A stretch of DNA of 64,000 nt from Rhodocyclaceae bacterium (GTDB lineage Bacteria > Pseudomonadota > Gammaproteobacteria > Burkholderiales > Rhodocyclaceae): NCBI GenBank assembly GCA_004379165.1, contig NKXK01000029.1, positions 62,001-126,000 of the forward strand, given 5' to 3'. The notes beneath the pieces were generated by a model. The model was not told the DNA's origin. It was given only the letters and a program-made list of their open reading frames with translations, and searched no databases. The position numbers and the translations under genes were made by a program. Positions 55,593 to 64,000 of the stretch are shown here, piece after piece (the stretch's first letter is position 1; the number at the start of each line of letters is the position of its first letter).

Positions 55593-58500
55593 GTGTCAAG
55601 TGGTATGTCTGTGATGAACAAACGACCAGCTGTAGCTCTCCTGCTAGCAATGCTTCTGCCCTTAGCGACATTGCTGGTTCGCCAGACGCTGCTCGTTTCC
55701 TTTGGTGAGCGCCCCCTCCTGATCCTCTTTATGCCGGCACTGCTGGCCGTTTCAATGTTTGGCGGCTTGTTGCCGGGACTGGTGGCGACTGCGATTTCAG
55801 CATTGCTGGTCGCTTTTGCTCTGTTCCCTCCTGTCGGCACGCTATGGATTGCCCAAGGGCATGACCAGTTCCAGTGGGGCATGCTGATTGTCAGCGGCAT
55901 CCTGGCCAGCGTATTGGCCGAACTGCACATCCGATCACGTGCGAGACTAGACGAGGCGCTCTCCGCGTTACGCGAGAAGTCGGAAGAGAACAAAGCACAA
56001 CGCCATCGGCTCGTCAGCATTCTTGAAGGCACGCATGTCGGCACTTGGGAGTGGAACATCCAGACCGGCGAAGTCACCATTAATGAACGCTGGGCGGAGA
56101 TTGTCGGCTACACAACCGATGAGTTGCAGCCGGTGACCATCCAGACCTGGGCGAATCTGGCAAATCCCGATGACCTGAAGAAGTCACAGGAATTGCTGGA
56201 GCAGCATTTCTCCGGCGTGCTGCCGTACTACGAATGTGAAGCCCGCATGAAGCACAAGGATGGGCAATGGGTCTGGGTGCTGGACAAAGGCAGAGTATCG
56301 AAATGGACTGAAGACGGAAAACCGCTGCTGATGAGTGGCACCCATCAGGACATCACCGAAAGAAAACTGGCGGAAGAACGTGCCCAGCTTTGGACGGAAG
56401 CATTCGAGCGGACATCGATCGGTGTCGCCATCGATGATCCGCAGCAGAATCGCATTATTGACATCAATCACGCGTTTGCAGTCCAGCGCGGATATGCCAG
56501 AGACGAACTTGTCGGACAACCGGTTGCCATGCTGTTTGCGCCGGACTGTCTCGAGCAGGCGATGGAGCAGGTTCGCATGGCACATCAGGCCGGACATGTC
56601 AATTTTGAATCGGAGCATCAGCGCAAGGATGGTAGCCGCTTCCCGGTCATGCTGGACCTGACCGTAACCAAAGACCCAGATGGGCAACCTCTGAGGCGCT
56701 GGATCTACTCCCTCGACATCACGGAACGCAAACACGTTGAGAGCGAGCTTGCCAGTTACCGGACGACCCTGGAAGAGAAGGTTCAGCAAAGGACGGAGGA
56801 GCTGCGGAAAGTCAATCGAACGCTTGCAGACACGCAATACGCAATGGATCAGGCCGGCATAGGCATCCATTGGGTCGACAGCCGAACCGGGCAGTTTCAG
56901 TATGTGAATGCACATGCTGCGGCCATGCTGGGCTATACCGTTGAGGAAATGCTGGCGCTCCACGTCTCGGACATCGACCCCAACGTCCCCAAGGACGAAT
57001 ACGAAGCTATCAGAGAACGTCTTTTCAGCAGCGGCAAGGCCCATTTCGAGACGCTGAATAAGGCGAAGGATGGTCGTCTCATTCCGGTCGAAATCAATGG
57101 TTACAACATGTCAGGGACTGCTGATACCTCACCCACTTTCATAACCTTCCTGAACGACATCTCGGCCCGGAAAGCCACCGAAGAAAAGCTACAGGCCATT
57201 CAGCGCAACCTCGCCGAGGCGCAACGCATTGCTTCTCTGGGCAGTTGGTGGCTGGACTTGAAGACCGACGAGGTGACCTGGTCACCACAGTTGTACCGGA
57301 TGTTCAATGCCGACCCCGGTGAGCCCCCACCCAGTTACTCGGTACAGGCCAGTATCTTTGAGCCGGAGAGTTGGGACAGGCTTTCAGCGGCTGTGGCCAG
57401 TACGGTGGAGACAGGCATTCCCTACGAACTGGAGTTGAAAACACGTCGCGCTGACGGCAGTCGTGGCTGGGTCTTTGCCCGAGGTGAGCGTATATCTGAC
57501 GAATCGGGAGAGCCTGTCGCCCTTCAGGGCATTGCAATGGATATCACGTTGCGTAAAGAGGCAGAGCGAATAATCGAAGAGGCCAAAGAGTCCGCCGAGG
57601 CGGCGAATCGGGCCAAGAGCGCTTTCCTTGCCAACATGAGCCACGAAATCCGCACGCCCTTGAACGCCATCACCGGCATGTCGTACTTACTACGCCGCAG
57701 TGGCCTGACCTCAGAACAAAGCAACAAACTCGACAAGATCGAGAACGCCGGCAATCACCTGCTGAGGATCATCAATGACATCCTTGATCTGTCCAAGATC
57801 GAATCTGGCAAGTTCGTGCTTGAAGAAACCGAGGTTTCGATCAATGCGATTGTCGGCAACAGCATCGCCATGCTTCAGGAACGTGCCTACGCCAAGCAAC
57901 TGCAGCTGACGAGCGAGGTCGGATCCCTGCCGCCCCATCTGCTCGGCGACCCGACCCGACTGCAACAGGCGCTGCTCAACTACACCGGCAACGCCATAAA
58001 ATTTACCGATAAAGGCCGCGTCGCCTTGTGCGTCCGGTGCCTAGAGGAAGACTCCGGGAGTGCCCTGATCCGCTTCGAAGTGGTCGACACCGGTATCGGT
58101 ATCACCCAGGAAGCCGTTGAGCGGTTGTTCTCCGCTTTCGAACAGGCGGACAACTCCACCACGCGGAAGTACGGTGGCACCGGCTTGGGACTGGCCATCA
58201 CAAAGAAACTGGCCGAGCAAATGGGCGGCGATGCCGGGGTGAATAGTGCACCTGGAGCCGGCAGCACCTTCTGGTTCGCCGCTCGCCTGAAGAAAGGTGT
58301 AGGCAAGCAGGCTGCAGGCCGGGTCGCCGACACGCGCAAGGCGGAAGATGCCCTGCAACGCGATCATCTGGGCACGCGCATCCTGCTGGCCGAAGATGAG
58401 CCGATCAACCTTGAGATCGCCCTGATGATGCTTGATGACGTCGGGCTGGTCGTTGACACTGCCGAGAATGGCTTGGAAGCACTCAAGCTGGCTGAAGAAA

Positions 58501-58745
58501 ACGATTACGCGTTAATCCTTATGGACATGCAAATGCCCACTATGGACGGCGTTGAGGCCACACGACAGATTCGCGCCCTTAATCGGTACGCAGCTATCCC
58601 TATTCTCGCGATGACAGCGAACGCCTTCGCCGAGGACAAGAAGCGGTGCTTACAAGCTGGCATGGACGACTTCATCTCCAAGCCGGTTGAACCAGAGTTT
58701 CTCTATGCGACCTTGCTCAAGTGGCTTGAACAACGCCGGCGCTGA
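55593..58745 (+). CDS. PAS-rich membrane hybrid histidine kinase with receiver domain
   Basis: The 1050-residue hybrid kinase has N-terminal membrane helices resembling DUF4118 (about 8-105), then four PAS/PAC domains (about 130-265, 270-390, 415-535, 545-660), a DHp domain with phospho-His in [15 protein letters not shown], a catalytic domain ([30 protein letters not shown]) and a receiver ([15 protein letters not shown]; phospho-Asp in [12 protein letters not shown]; Lys in FISKPVEP). All key residues are intact. Start options are GTG 55593, ATG 55605 and ATG 55614; the FNR box favours the later two. No dedicated output gene is adjacent. Confidence 0.9.
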   Translation: MSSGMSVMNKRPAVALLLAMLLPLATLLVRQTLLVSFGERPLLILFMPALLAVSMFGGLLPGLVATAISALLVAFALFPPVGTLWIAQGHDQFQWGMLIVSGILASVLAELHIRSRARLDEALSALREKSEENKAQRHRLVSILEGTHVGTWEWNIQTGEVTINERWAEIVGYTTDELQPVTIQTWANLANPDDLKKSQELLEQHFSGVLPYYECEARMKHKDGQWVWVLDKGRVSKWTEDGKPLLMSGTHQDITERKLAEERAQLWTEAFERTSIGVAIDDPQQNRIIDINHAFAVQRGYARDELVGQPVAMLFAPDCLEQAMEQVRMAHQAGHVNFESEHQRKDGSRFPVMLDLTVTKDPDGQPLRRWIYSLDITERKHVESELASYRTTLEEKVQQRTEELRKVNRTLADTQYAMDQAGIGIHWVDSRTGQFQYVNAHAAAMLGYTVEEMLALHVSDIDPNVPKDEYEAIRERLFSSGKAHFETLNKAKDGRLIPVEINGYNMSGTADTSPTFITFLNDISARKATEEKLQAIQRNLAEAQRIASLGSWWLDLKTDEVTWSPQLYRMFNADPGEPPPSYSVQASIFEPESWDRLSAAVASTVETGIPYELELKTRRADGSRGWVFARGERISDESGEPVALQGIAMDITLRKEAERIIEEAKESAEAANRAKSAFLANMSHEIRTPLNAITGMSYLLRRSGLTSEQSNKLDKIENAGNHLLRIINDILDLSKIESGKFVLEETEVSINAIVGNSIAMLQERAYAKQLQLTSEVGSLPPHLLGDPTRLQQALLNYTGNAIKFTDKGRVALCVRCLEEDSGSALIRFEVVDTGIGITQEAVERLFSAFEQADNSTTRKYGGTGLGLAITKKLAEQMGGDAGVNSAPGAGSTFWFAARLKKGVGKQAAGRVADTRKAEDALQRDHLGTRILLAEDEPINLEIALMMLDDVGLVVDTAENGLEALKLAEENDYALILMDMQMPTMDGVEATRQIRALNRYAAIPILAMTANAFAEDKKRCLQAGMDDFISKPVEPEFLYATLLKWLEQRRR

Positions 58746-58860
58746 GCGCTTGGTTTGTCGGAGAATCCGGTCTTCAGTCCTGATGAAGCTAAGTGACCGC
58801 AATGGTCGAATGGCGTCATCCGATACAGCACCTCTTTGTTGCTTCCCCAGCTATCCATCA

Positions 58861-58889
58861 GTCAACCTGAAAAGCCGCCAAAGTTATCC
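58861..58889 (+). repeat. Degenerate dispersed element downstream of the hybrid kinase
   Basis: GTCAACCTGAAAAGCCGCC and then AAAG resemble the element after its first five core bases, with A-tracts at the same spacing; the CTGCG part is lost (CATCA). The 166-bp gap between the kinase and the convergent thioesterase holds nothing else recognisable. Confidence 0.4.
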
Positions 58890-58911
58890 TTGACCGTGCC
58901 CGCATTGCCGG

Positions 58912-59373
58912 TCAGCGGACGAAACTGTCCGGCATCTGCACGGCGACGACTTCACCCCGAGCGGTGGCAATGCCTTCGGCGTAGACCGTGGCTTCGACAA
59001 TCACCTTGCGGCCGCGGATTTCCTTGACCTTGCCACGAATCTCGAGCTCTGGGCCGAGCGGGGTCGGCTTGAGGTAGTCGACTTGCAGTGAACCAGTGAC
59101 GAAGCGAAAGGCCGGTTCGCTGTCCATCTCACGGTTTTCGGCGCGGTACATCGCCGCGGCGGCGGTGCCGGTACAGTGGCAATCGATCAGTGAGGCGAGC
59201 AGGCCGCCATAAACGAAGCCGGGAATGGCCGTGTGTTCGGGGCGCGGGGTGTAACGGGTAACGGTTTCGTCGCCATCCCAGATGGTGCGGATCTGGTGGC
59301 CGTGGCTATTGAGCCGGCCACAGCCGTAACAATGGGCAACGTTATCGGGGTAAAAGTCCTGGAAGGCGGACAT
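58912..59373 (-). CDS. PaaI family hotdog-fold thioesterase
   Basis: The 153-residue hotdog-fold acyl-CoA thioesterase has the motif GFVYGGLLASLIDCHCTGTAAAA (near 52-74), which includes the helix with the catalytic Asp. VTGSLQVDYLKPTPLGPELEIRGKV is also typical. CYGCG near residue 15 is found in a PaaI subfamily. CAGGAGAC precedes the ATG. The longer reading frame that continues upstream is not coding. The acyl-CoA substrate is unknown. Confidence 0.9.
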   Translation of the reverse strand: MSAFQDFYPDNVAHCYGCGRLNSHGHQIRTIWDGDETVTRYTPRPEHTAIPGFVYGGLLASLIDCHCTGTAAAAMYRAENREMDSEPAFRFVTGSLQVDYLKPTPLGPELEIRGKVKEIRGRKVIVEATVYAEGIATARGEVVAVQMPDSFVR

Positions 59374-59482
59374 CGGTGTCTCCTGTGTCGGTTGTTCTAT
59401 TCCGATCTTAGCCCTGCAGGCTGGACGGCCGCATTGCAAGAGTTGCCGTTTGCAGTGCAAATTCCGCCAGCCATACAGTCGT

Positions 59483-59516
59483 CTGCGGTCAACGCGAAAA
59501 ACCGGCCAAAATGGGG
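59483..59516 (+). repeat. Dispersed CTGCGGTSAAC element upstream of the thioesterase gene
   Basis: The core CTGCGGTCAAC (59483-59493) is followed by GCGAAAAA and CCAAAATGGGG. It lies in non-coding DNA between the thioesterase start and the decayed regulator. Confidence 0.7.
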
Positions 59517-59536
59517 TGCGGCGCTTGAGGCTGTGT

Positions 59537-59553
59537 TCGAGGTCGAACCTCGA
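59537..59553. repeat. Perfect inverted repeat beside the decayed regulator
   Basis: TCGAGGT, CGA, ACCTCGA form a 7-bp dyad with a three-base loop, nine bases beyond the 3' end of the regulator pseudogene. It could be an old terminator stem without a U-tract. Confidence 0.35.
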
Positions 59554-59561
59554 TACGCTGT

Positions 59562-60132
59562 TCAGGCAGTGGCTTCGAGCGTGGCGACGAAGACGTAGCC
59601 CTGCGAACGCAGGGTCTAGATGCAGGCGTTGCCGTCGGGCTGGGTGCCGAGGATCCAGCGGATCTGCCTGAGATGAACGTCGATGATCCGGACGTAGGCG
59701 ACGTACTCGCGCTGGAGCGCCAGCGACTGGACTTCCCGAGACATCGGCTCGAAGGGATGCTTGACGAAGGCGAGCAGCAGTGCGTAGCCGGAAACCCTGA
59801 TGGCCGCCGGCTTGCCCTGGTCGTCGATCAGCTCGCGCGAGGCGGTGTCCAGCGTCCATTGGCCAAAACGCAGGGGACGGGCCTTGTTGATGACCGTGCT
59901 GGCGGCTGCCTTGGGCGCGCTGCGGCGGAGCAGGGCACGGATGCGGGTGAGCAGTTCGCGCATGTTGCAGGATTTGGGCAGGTAATCGTCGGCGCCAATC
60001 GCGATGCCGATGATGCGTTCTATCTCGTCGGAGCAGTTCGAATGGATGAGTACCGGAATTTAGGATTTCTGCCGCAGCTCGCGCAGCAACTCCCTGCCAT
60101 CGGCGTTGGGCAGGCTGAAGTCGAGCAGCTTC
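59562..60132 (-). pseudogene. Decayed OmpR-type response regulator
   Basis: The minus strand reads LLDFSLPNADGRELLRELRQKS, TAA, IPVLIHSNCSDEIERIIGIAIGADDYLPKS, MRELLTRIRALLRRSAPK, a winged-helix DNA-binding domain (PLRFGQWTLD; IIDVHLRQIRWILG) and, after TAG at 59618-59616, TLRSQGYVFVATLEATA. It is clearly an OmpR/PhoB regulator lacking the receiver N-terminus. The first stop lies in the receiver; the amber falls where the wing usually has Arg, Lys or Gln. It is not functional. Its 5' end runs into the Hpt remnant on the opposite strand. Confidence 0.85.
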
Positions 60133-60291
60133 AATGTCGGCGCCAACCGCCAGGCGGCGTGCTGCCGGCAACTGGAATCGTTGGCGCGAACCGGCGACGA
60201 TGCGCTGGGTGCGCTCTACGATCAATTGAATGACGAATGGCAGCGCGTCGAAGCGGCCATCCTGAAAACGCTGGAGAAGGCATGTACCTGA
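60112..60291 (+). pseudogene. C-terminal remnant of an Hpt (histidine phosphotransfer) domain
   Basis: The frame LKSSSFNVGANRQAACCRQLESLARTGDD...LEKACT, stop at 60291, matches the end of an Hpt domain. The phospho-His, which should lie just before LKSSS, is replaced by sequence of the decayed regulator. The original protein was probably a large hybrid kinase ending in Hpt. The stop overlaps the intact receiver gene by ten bases, so the pair once formed a phosphorelay. Confidence 0.75.
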
Positions 60292-60659
60292 GCCCCAAAC
60301 CCTGCCGCATTCTGGTGGCCGATGATGATCCGACGGTTGCGCTGTTGATGCAGGTGGCGTTGCCGGCACCGGATTTTGCGACGACCGTGGTCGCCACCGG
60401 TGACGCGGCACTGGAGATATTCGGGCAGCAGCCCTTCGATCTCGTCCTGCTCGATGTCGAAATGCCGGGTCGCGACGGCTTCGAGGTCTGCCGGGAAATC
60501 CGCCGCCGCAGTGGCCGCTCGGTACCGGTGCTGCTGGTTACCGGGCGCAATGATTCGGAATTTCATGCCCGCGCCGACGAACTGGCCGCCGATCACATCG
60601 CCAAGCCGGTGGATTGGGGCAGCCTCGCGGCTCTGGTGCAGCGATTGCCGCAGCGCTGA
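60282..60659 (+). CDS. Stand-alone response regulator receiver protein
   Basis: The 125-residue protein is a single receiver domain without output (CheY-like): acidic pocket ILVADDDPT, phospho-Asp in LVLLDVEMPGRDG (near 59), Thr in LLVTGRND and Lys in IAKPVDW. The ATG lies inside the end of the Hpt remnant, implying former coupling to a kinase that is now lost. It ends directly against the convergent SulP gene. It may now be an orphan served by another kinase, such as that at 55593. Confidence 0.88.
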   Translation: MYLSPKPCRILVADDDPTVALLMQVALPAPDFATTVVATGDAALEIFGQQPFDLVLLDVEMPGRDGFEVCREIRRRSGRSVPVLLVTGRNDSEFHARADELAADHIAKPVDWGSLAALVQRLPQR

Positions 60660-62873
60660 TCAGTATTCCTGCAGCATGGCGATTTCGGTGTCGGCGTGGC
60701 GCAGGCGGATGGCCAGTGAACGCGAAATCGCGGTTAGCAGCGTGAAGGCGAGTTTCTTGTGCTCCTCGGCCAGCTTGTTGAACTGCTCTAGGGACAGCAC
60801 ATAGAACTCGGTTTCGCTGGCGGTGATGGCGTCGTTGCCGCGCGGGCGGTTGTCGAGGAAGGCCAGGCCGCCGAAAAAGTCACCGCGGCCGAAGGTGGCG
60901 ATGTGCCTGCTGCGCCCGGCACCGAGCGGCGCGAAGATTTTGACCGAGCCGCGCCGGATCAGGTAGATCGCATCGCCTTGCTCGCCACGGGAATAAACGG
61001 CCTCGCCGGCGGCGTAAGTGCGTTTTTCCAGACGTGACTCGAGGTCAGCCAGGGTTTCGTCCTTGCGGTTCTTGAACATCTCCATTTCATTGAGTTGCAG
61101 GGCGATTTCGGCAATGGGAGTTTCGCGTTCCTCCTCGCCGAGCAGGCGATCTTCGACCCACTCGATGGCGCTGTCGAGTTCAGCGAACTGGCGCACGCTG
61201 TCCGGTTTTTCGGTCACCCCGGTCTGCTCCAGAAAGGCGCGCAGGTTGCGGCCATTGGGCAGGCTTTCGCGGACGTTGGAGAGAATCAGCAAGGCGCCGC
61301 GCTCATGCAGCGCATCGCGGATCAGGGTGAGCAGGTGAGCGGCGGTGACGTCGACCGACTGCACGCGCTTGAAATCGAGAATCACGAAATTGCGGGTTTT
61401 CAGTTCGCTGTCGAGGTCGGCATAGAGCTGCTGCGTGGTGCCGAAGAACAGGCTGCCCTGCAGTTCGAAAATCACCGCCTGGTCGCCCTTCTGTTCGAGG
61501 ATGCGGGTTTCCGCTTCAGGGCGGTGCCAGTTCGACGACATCTGGTTGACGTAGAACTTGTGACGCACCACCGAGCCGCCGATCTGTTCTCGCAGGAAGA
61601 GCATGATCGCCAGCGCGACGCCAACGGCCGAGGCGGCGATCAGGCCGATGGTGATGGCGACGACCACCACAGCGACGACCACACCGAAATCGAAGACGGT
61701 GGCTGAGGACTGGATGAAGCGCAGCGGCTGGCGGTCAATCATGCGCAGGCCGACGACGATGAGGATGCCGGCCAGCGCTGGCACCGGAATCCAGGCGATG
61801 AAACCACTCAGGATCAGCGCAAAAATCAGCGCCGAGATGCCCTCGATCAGGCCGGAGGCACGGGTTTCGGCACCGCTGGAGAGATTGACCAGCGTCGCGC
61901 CCATGGTGCCGGCGCCGGGAATGCCGCCGACCGAAGACGAGGCAACGTTGGCGATGCCCTGGGCGATCAGTTCACGGTTGGGGTCGTGGCGGCTGCGCGT
62001 CATCTGGTCGAGGACGACGCAGGTTTTCAGGGTGTCGACCGACAGCAGCACCGCCAGCGTCAGGGCGCTGCCGAGCAGCGATGCCACCTGGGCCAGGCGC
62101 ATGTCGCCGATCTCGTTCCAGCGGCCGGTGATCGACGCGAAGTAGCCGTCGCCGGTGGCGCCCAGTTCGCCAATGATCAGCGGATTGTCGGCGACCTGCA
62201 GCATGGCCGGGTCCTGCATCGCCAGCGCGAAGTAGGTGGCCAGTCCGGCAACGATGCCGAGGATGGTACCGGGCACACGCTTGGTCAGCGTCGGGCCGAT
62301 CAGCATGGCGGCGATGGTCGCGCCGCCGATGGCGACTGCTCGCCAATCCCAGAGCCAGGGCGAGACCAGCACGCGATGCCAGTCGTTGCCGCTTTCTGCG
62401 CCGACCAGCTTGCCGATCTGGCTGCCGATGATGATCAGGCCGACCCCGGTGAGGTAGCCGCTGACTACGGGGTAGGGAATGTATTTGATCAGCCGGCCGA
62501 TGCCGACGAAGCCGAACAGCACCTGAAAGAGCCCGGCAAGGATGCCGAGCATCAGCAGCATGAGGACGATGTTGCCGGCGGGCATGCCGTCGCGCACCAG
62601 TTCGATGGCGAAGGCAGAGAGAACGGCTGCAGCGGGGGCGCAGGGGGCACTGATCAGGCGGTCGGTGCCGCCCAGCACCGACGCAATCAGGCCGATGACG
62701 GTGGCGCCGATGATGCCGGCCAGCGCGCCGAGCGCGGCGTGGCTGGGGCCGATGGCCGAGTAGATGGTGACGCCGAAGGCAATCGCTGCCGGCAGTGCGA
62801 CCAGCATCGCCGCCAGCCCGCCCCAGAAATCGCCGGTGATGTAGCGTTCCTTGCCGAAGAGCCCCTGAATCAT
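60660..62873 (-). CDS. SulP family anion transporter with STAS and cyclic nucleotide-binding domains
   Basis: The 737-residue protein has a SulP membrane domain (about 1-420; ITGDFWGGLAAMLVALPAAIAFGV; SSVGGIPGAGTMGATLVNLSSGAETR), a STAS domain (about 460-580; FVILDFKRVQSVDVTAAHLL) and a C-terminal cNMP-binding domain (about 610-735; AGEAVYSRGEQGDAIYLIRRGSVKI; GRGDFFGGLAFLDNRPRGNDAI). The phosphate-binding cassette is altered (FGGLAFL for FGE-A-L) with Arg kept, so ligand binding is not certain. The cargo could be sulfate, bicarbonate or a dicarboxylate. It could respond to the cyclase at 19677. Confidence 0.9.
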   Translation of the reverse strand: MIQGLFGKERYITGDFWGGLAAMLVALPAAIAFGVTIYSAIGPSHAALGALAGIIGATVIGLIASVLGGTDRLISAPCAPAAAVLSAFAIELVRDGMPAGNIVLMLLMLGILAGLFQVLFGFVGIGRLIKYIPYPVVSGYLTGVGLIIIGSQIGKLVGAESGNDWHRVLVSPWLWDWRAVAIGGATIAAMLIGPTLTKRVPGTILGIVAGLATYFALAMQDPAMLQVADNPLIIGELGATGDGYFASITGRWNEIGDMRLAQVASLLGSALTLAVLLSVDTLKTCVVLDQMTRSRHDPNRELIAQGIANVASSSVGGIPGAGTMGATLVNLSSGAETRASGLIEGISALIFALILSGFIAWIPVPALAGILIVVGLRMIDRQPLRFIQSSATVFDFGVVVAVVVVAITIGLIAASAVGVALAIMLFLREQIGGSVVRHKFYVNQMSSNWHRPEAETRILEQKGDQAVIFELQGSLFFGTTQQLYADLDSELKTRNFVILDFKRVQSVDVTAAHLLTLIRDALHERGALLILSNVRESLPNGRNLRAFLEQTGVTEKPDSVRQFAELDSAIEWVEDRLLGEEERETPIAEIALQLNEMEMFKNRKDETLADLESRLEKRTYAAGEAVYSRGEQGDAIYLIRRGSVKIFAPLGAGRSRHIATFGRGDFFGGLAFLDNRPRGNDAITASETEFYVLSLEQFNKLAEEHKKLAFTLLTAISRSLAIRLRHADTEIAMLQEY

Positions 62874-62977
62874 GTCTCGCCCCGTTTTGGTCTTTCAAAC
62901 GATATTACTGCTTTTCGCGGTAGGGTGCGGACGAAGCCTTGTGGCAGAATCAAAGTCAAAGCTGACAGAAGACACAA

Positions 62978-64000
62978 ATGCCACAGAAGAAACTGCGCTA
63001 CTCCCAATATCTCAATGCCATCGGCCGCCATCACCGGCAGATCAGCTACAACGAGGTGGTCAATATGGAGCGGGCGATGCCGACGGCGGCGGCCCGCTTG
63101 CGCCTTGTCGATATCCACCGGCTGGTCACCCCCTATGTTTCCGTGCGCTTTGTCGACCAGGTCCGGGCGGTGCTGCCGCTGGCACTGATGCTGGTCGGCT
63201 TTCAGGCACTGGCGCTGCGCTCGTCGCCGGATGAGGCGGAAATGATGGCGCTGGGGATCTGCGCCGTCGTCCTCGGCCTGATGCTGTTTATGGAGGGCGT
63301 CAAGAACGGCCTGATGCCCTTTGCCGAAAACATCGGCTTCCTGATGCCGGAGCGCAGCCACGTCGCGCTGCTGCTCGGCTTCGGCGGCCTGCTCGGTATC
63401 GCCGCCACCTTCGCCGAACCGGCGATCGGTGCGCTGCAGGCGGCCGGTGCGTCGCTCAATGATCCGCGGGCCGGGACGCTCAAGGCCTTGCTCGGGCCGG
63501 CGGTAGACTGGCTGGTGTTGGCGGTGGCGGTCGGTGTCGGGCTGGCCGTGATTGTCGGTTTGCTGCGTTTCATGTTCGGCTGGCGGATGAAATGGCTGGT
63601 GATGCTGGTGCTGCCGCTGTGCCTCGGTTTGACGGCCTATGTTGCCAGCCAAGAGGCACTGGCCCGGGTAATCGGGCTGGCCTGGGACTGCGGTGCGATC
63701 ACTACCGGCCCGGTCACCGTGCCGCTGGTGCTGGCGGTGGGCATTGGCGTTGCCGCCTCGGCAGGCCGGGCGGACAACCCGCTCTCCGGCTTCGGCATTG
63801 TCACGCTGGCCTCGCTGTTTCCGGTGATCTGCGTGCTGGCGGTCAGTATTTACCTCTTTGGCCAGGGCCAGTTGAGCCTGCCGGCATCTGCTGCGGTGAA
63901 CCCGGATTGGTATCAAAAATCGCCCTGGGCCGAGTTGATCGGTGCCCTGCGGGCGGTCTTGCCCTTGATCCTGCTGCTCATGCTGGTGCAGCGTTTTGTG
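62978..64000 (+). CDS. DUF1538 membrane protein (partial at window end)
   Basis: The frame is open from ATG 62978 (MPQKKLRYSQYLNAIGRHHRQISYNEVV) to the last base, 341 codons without a stop. It has at least eight hydrophobic segments and the DUF1538 patterns LGLMLFMEGVKNGLMPFAENIGFLMP and GLAWDCGAITTGPVTVPLVLA. Members are thought to be membrane transporters of unknown substrate. It diverges from the SulP gene across 104 bp. A dispersed element lies within it. Confidence 0.88.
   Translation, partial: MPQKKLRYSQYLNAIGRHHRQISYNEVVNMERAMPTAAARLRLVDIHRLVTPYVSVRFVDQVRAVLPLALMLVGFQALALRSSPDEAEMMALGICAVVLGLMLFMEGVKNGLMPFAENIGFLMPERSHVALLLGFGGLLGIAATFAEPAIGALQAAGASLNDPRAGTLKALLGPAVDWLVLAVAVGVGLAVIVGLLRFMFGWRMKWLVMLVLPLCLGLTAYVASQEALARVIGLAWDCGAITTGPVTVPLVLAVGIGVAASAGRADNPLSGFGIVTLASLFPVICVLAVSIYLFGQGQLSLPASAAVNPDWYQKSPWAELIGALRAVLPLILLLMLVQRFV
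63891..63922 (+). repeat. Dispersed CTGCGGTSAAC element within the DUF1538 gene
   Basis: The core CTGCGGTGAAC (63891-63901) is followed 13 bases later by AAAAATCG; the first A-tract is weak (GGATTGG). It is in frame and reads AAVNPDWYQKS, in a loop between membrane helices. Confidence 0.5.

Noticed and set aside
58912..60411. A 499-codon frame upstream of and including the PaaI thioesterase
   Set aside because: Only the last 153 codons have family sequence and a ribosome site; the upstream part is antisense or out-of-frame to the decayed regulator and repeat-rich DNA.

Overview
The window is high-GC DNA from a betaproteobacterium, most likely a facultatively anaerobic, motile or piliated member of the Rhodocyclales (Dechloromonas/Azonexus-like). 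That placement is inferred from protein style and gene order (hisBHAFIE-hinT-tatABC-degS/nif3, sucCD, pilSR-ampD, lutABC with an IclR regulator, a lone ccoG); no database search was possible. Almost all of it is chromosomal backbone. I see no insertion sequence, prophage, CRISPR array or integron.

Layout. 0-5 kb: the end of the histidine operon (hisB tail, hisH, hisA, hisF, hisI, hisE) running into a HIT hydrolase and tatABC. 5-12 kb: a class II glutamine amidotransferase, a DegS-like periplasmic protease, a Nif3 family protein, a FimV-like gene interrupted by two amber codons, a FAH-family hydrolase, phenylacetate-CoA ligase and a MATE transporter. 12-15.5 kb: sucCD and an ornithine cyclodeaminase family gene. 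15.5-27.7 kb: a co-directional signalling cluster of a CHASE2 Ser/Thr kinase, PP2C phosphatase, FHA protein, CHASE2 nucleotidyl cyclase, class II cyclic-nucleotide phosphodiesterase, cNMP-binding/rhodanese protein, a decayed GspE/PilB-like ATPase and a GAF-HD phosphohydrolase. It holds the writer, eraser and reader for both Ser/Thr phosphorylation and a cyclic nucleotide. 27.7-35.8 kb: a sigma-54-promoted type IV pilin, a PEBP protein, murJ, tRNA-Thr(CGT), pilS, pilR, ampD and an aminotransferase. 35.8-41.5 kb: GTP-dependent PEP carboxykinase divergent from the malic enzyme maeB, then a PBP7-type endopeptidase. 41.5-47.1 kb: an IclR regulator divergent from a lactate-utilisation operon (lutA, lutB, a truncated aldehyde dehydrogenase, a D-2-hydroxyacid dehydrogenase, lutC, an S4 RNA-binding protein). 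47.1-53.7 kb: a phosphate transport operon, an alpha/beta hydrolase, a wrecked hybrid histidine kinase and ccoG. 53.7-64 kb: a PAS/sigma-54 activator, a large PAS hybrid kinase behind an FNR-like box, a thioesterase, remnants of two more two-component genes, a response regulator, a SulP-STAS-cNMP transporter and a DUF1538 membrane protein cut by the window edge.

Two signals cut across the gene map. First, a short dispersed element with the core CTGCGGTSAAC occurs exactly 11 times on both strands, in genes and gaps, where chance predicts far less than one. Most copies carry A-rich tracts at fixed distances after the core. Its design resembles the Pasteurellaceae DNA uptake signal sequence (core AAGTGCGGT followed by two phased A/T tracts), so it is a candidate uptake or other genome-wide signal in this lineage. 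Second, signalling and pilus-type genes are selectively decaying: four loci carry amber codons at expected glutamines, one-base C insertions, or domain deletions, while neighbouring metabolic genes are intact.
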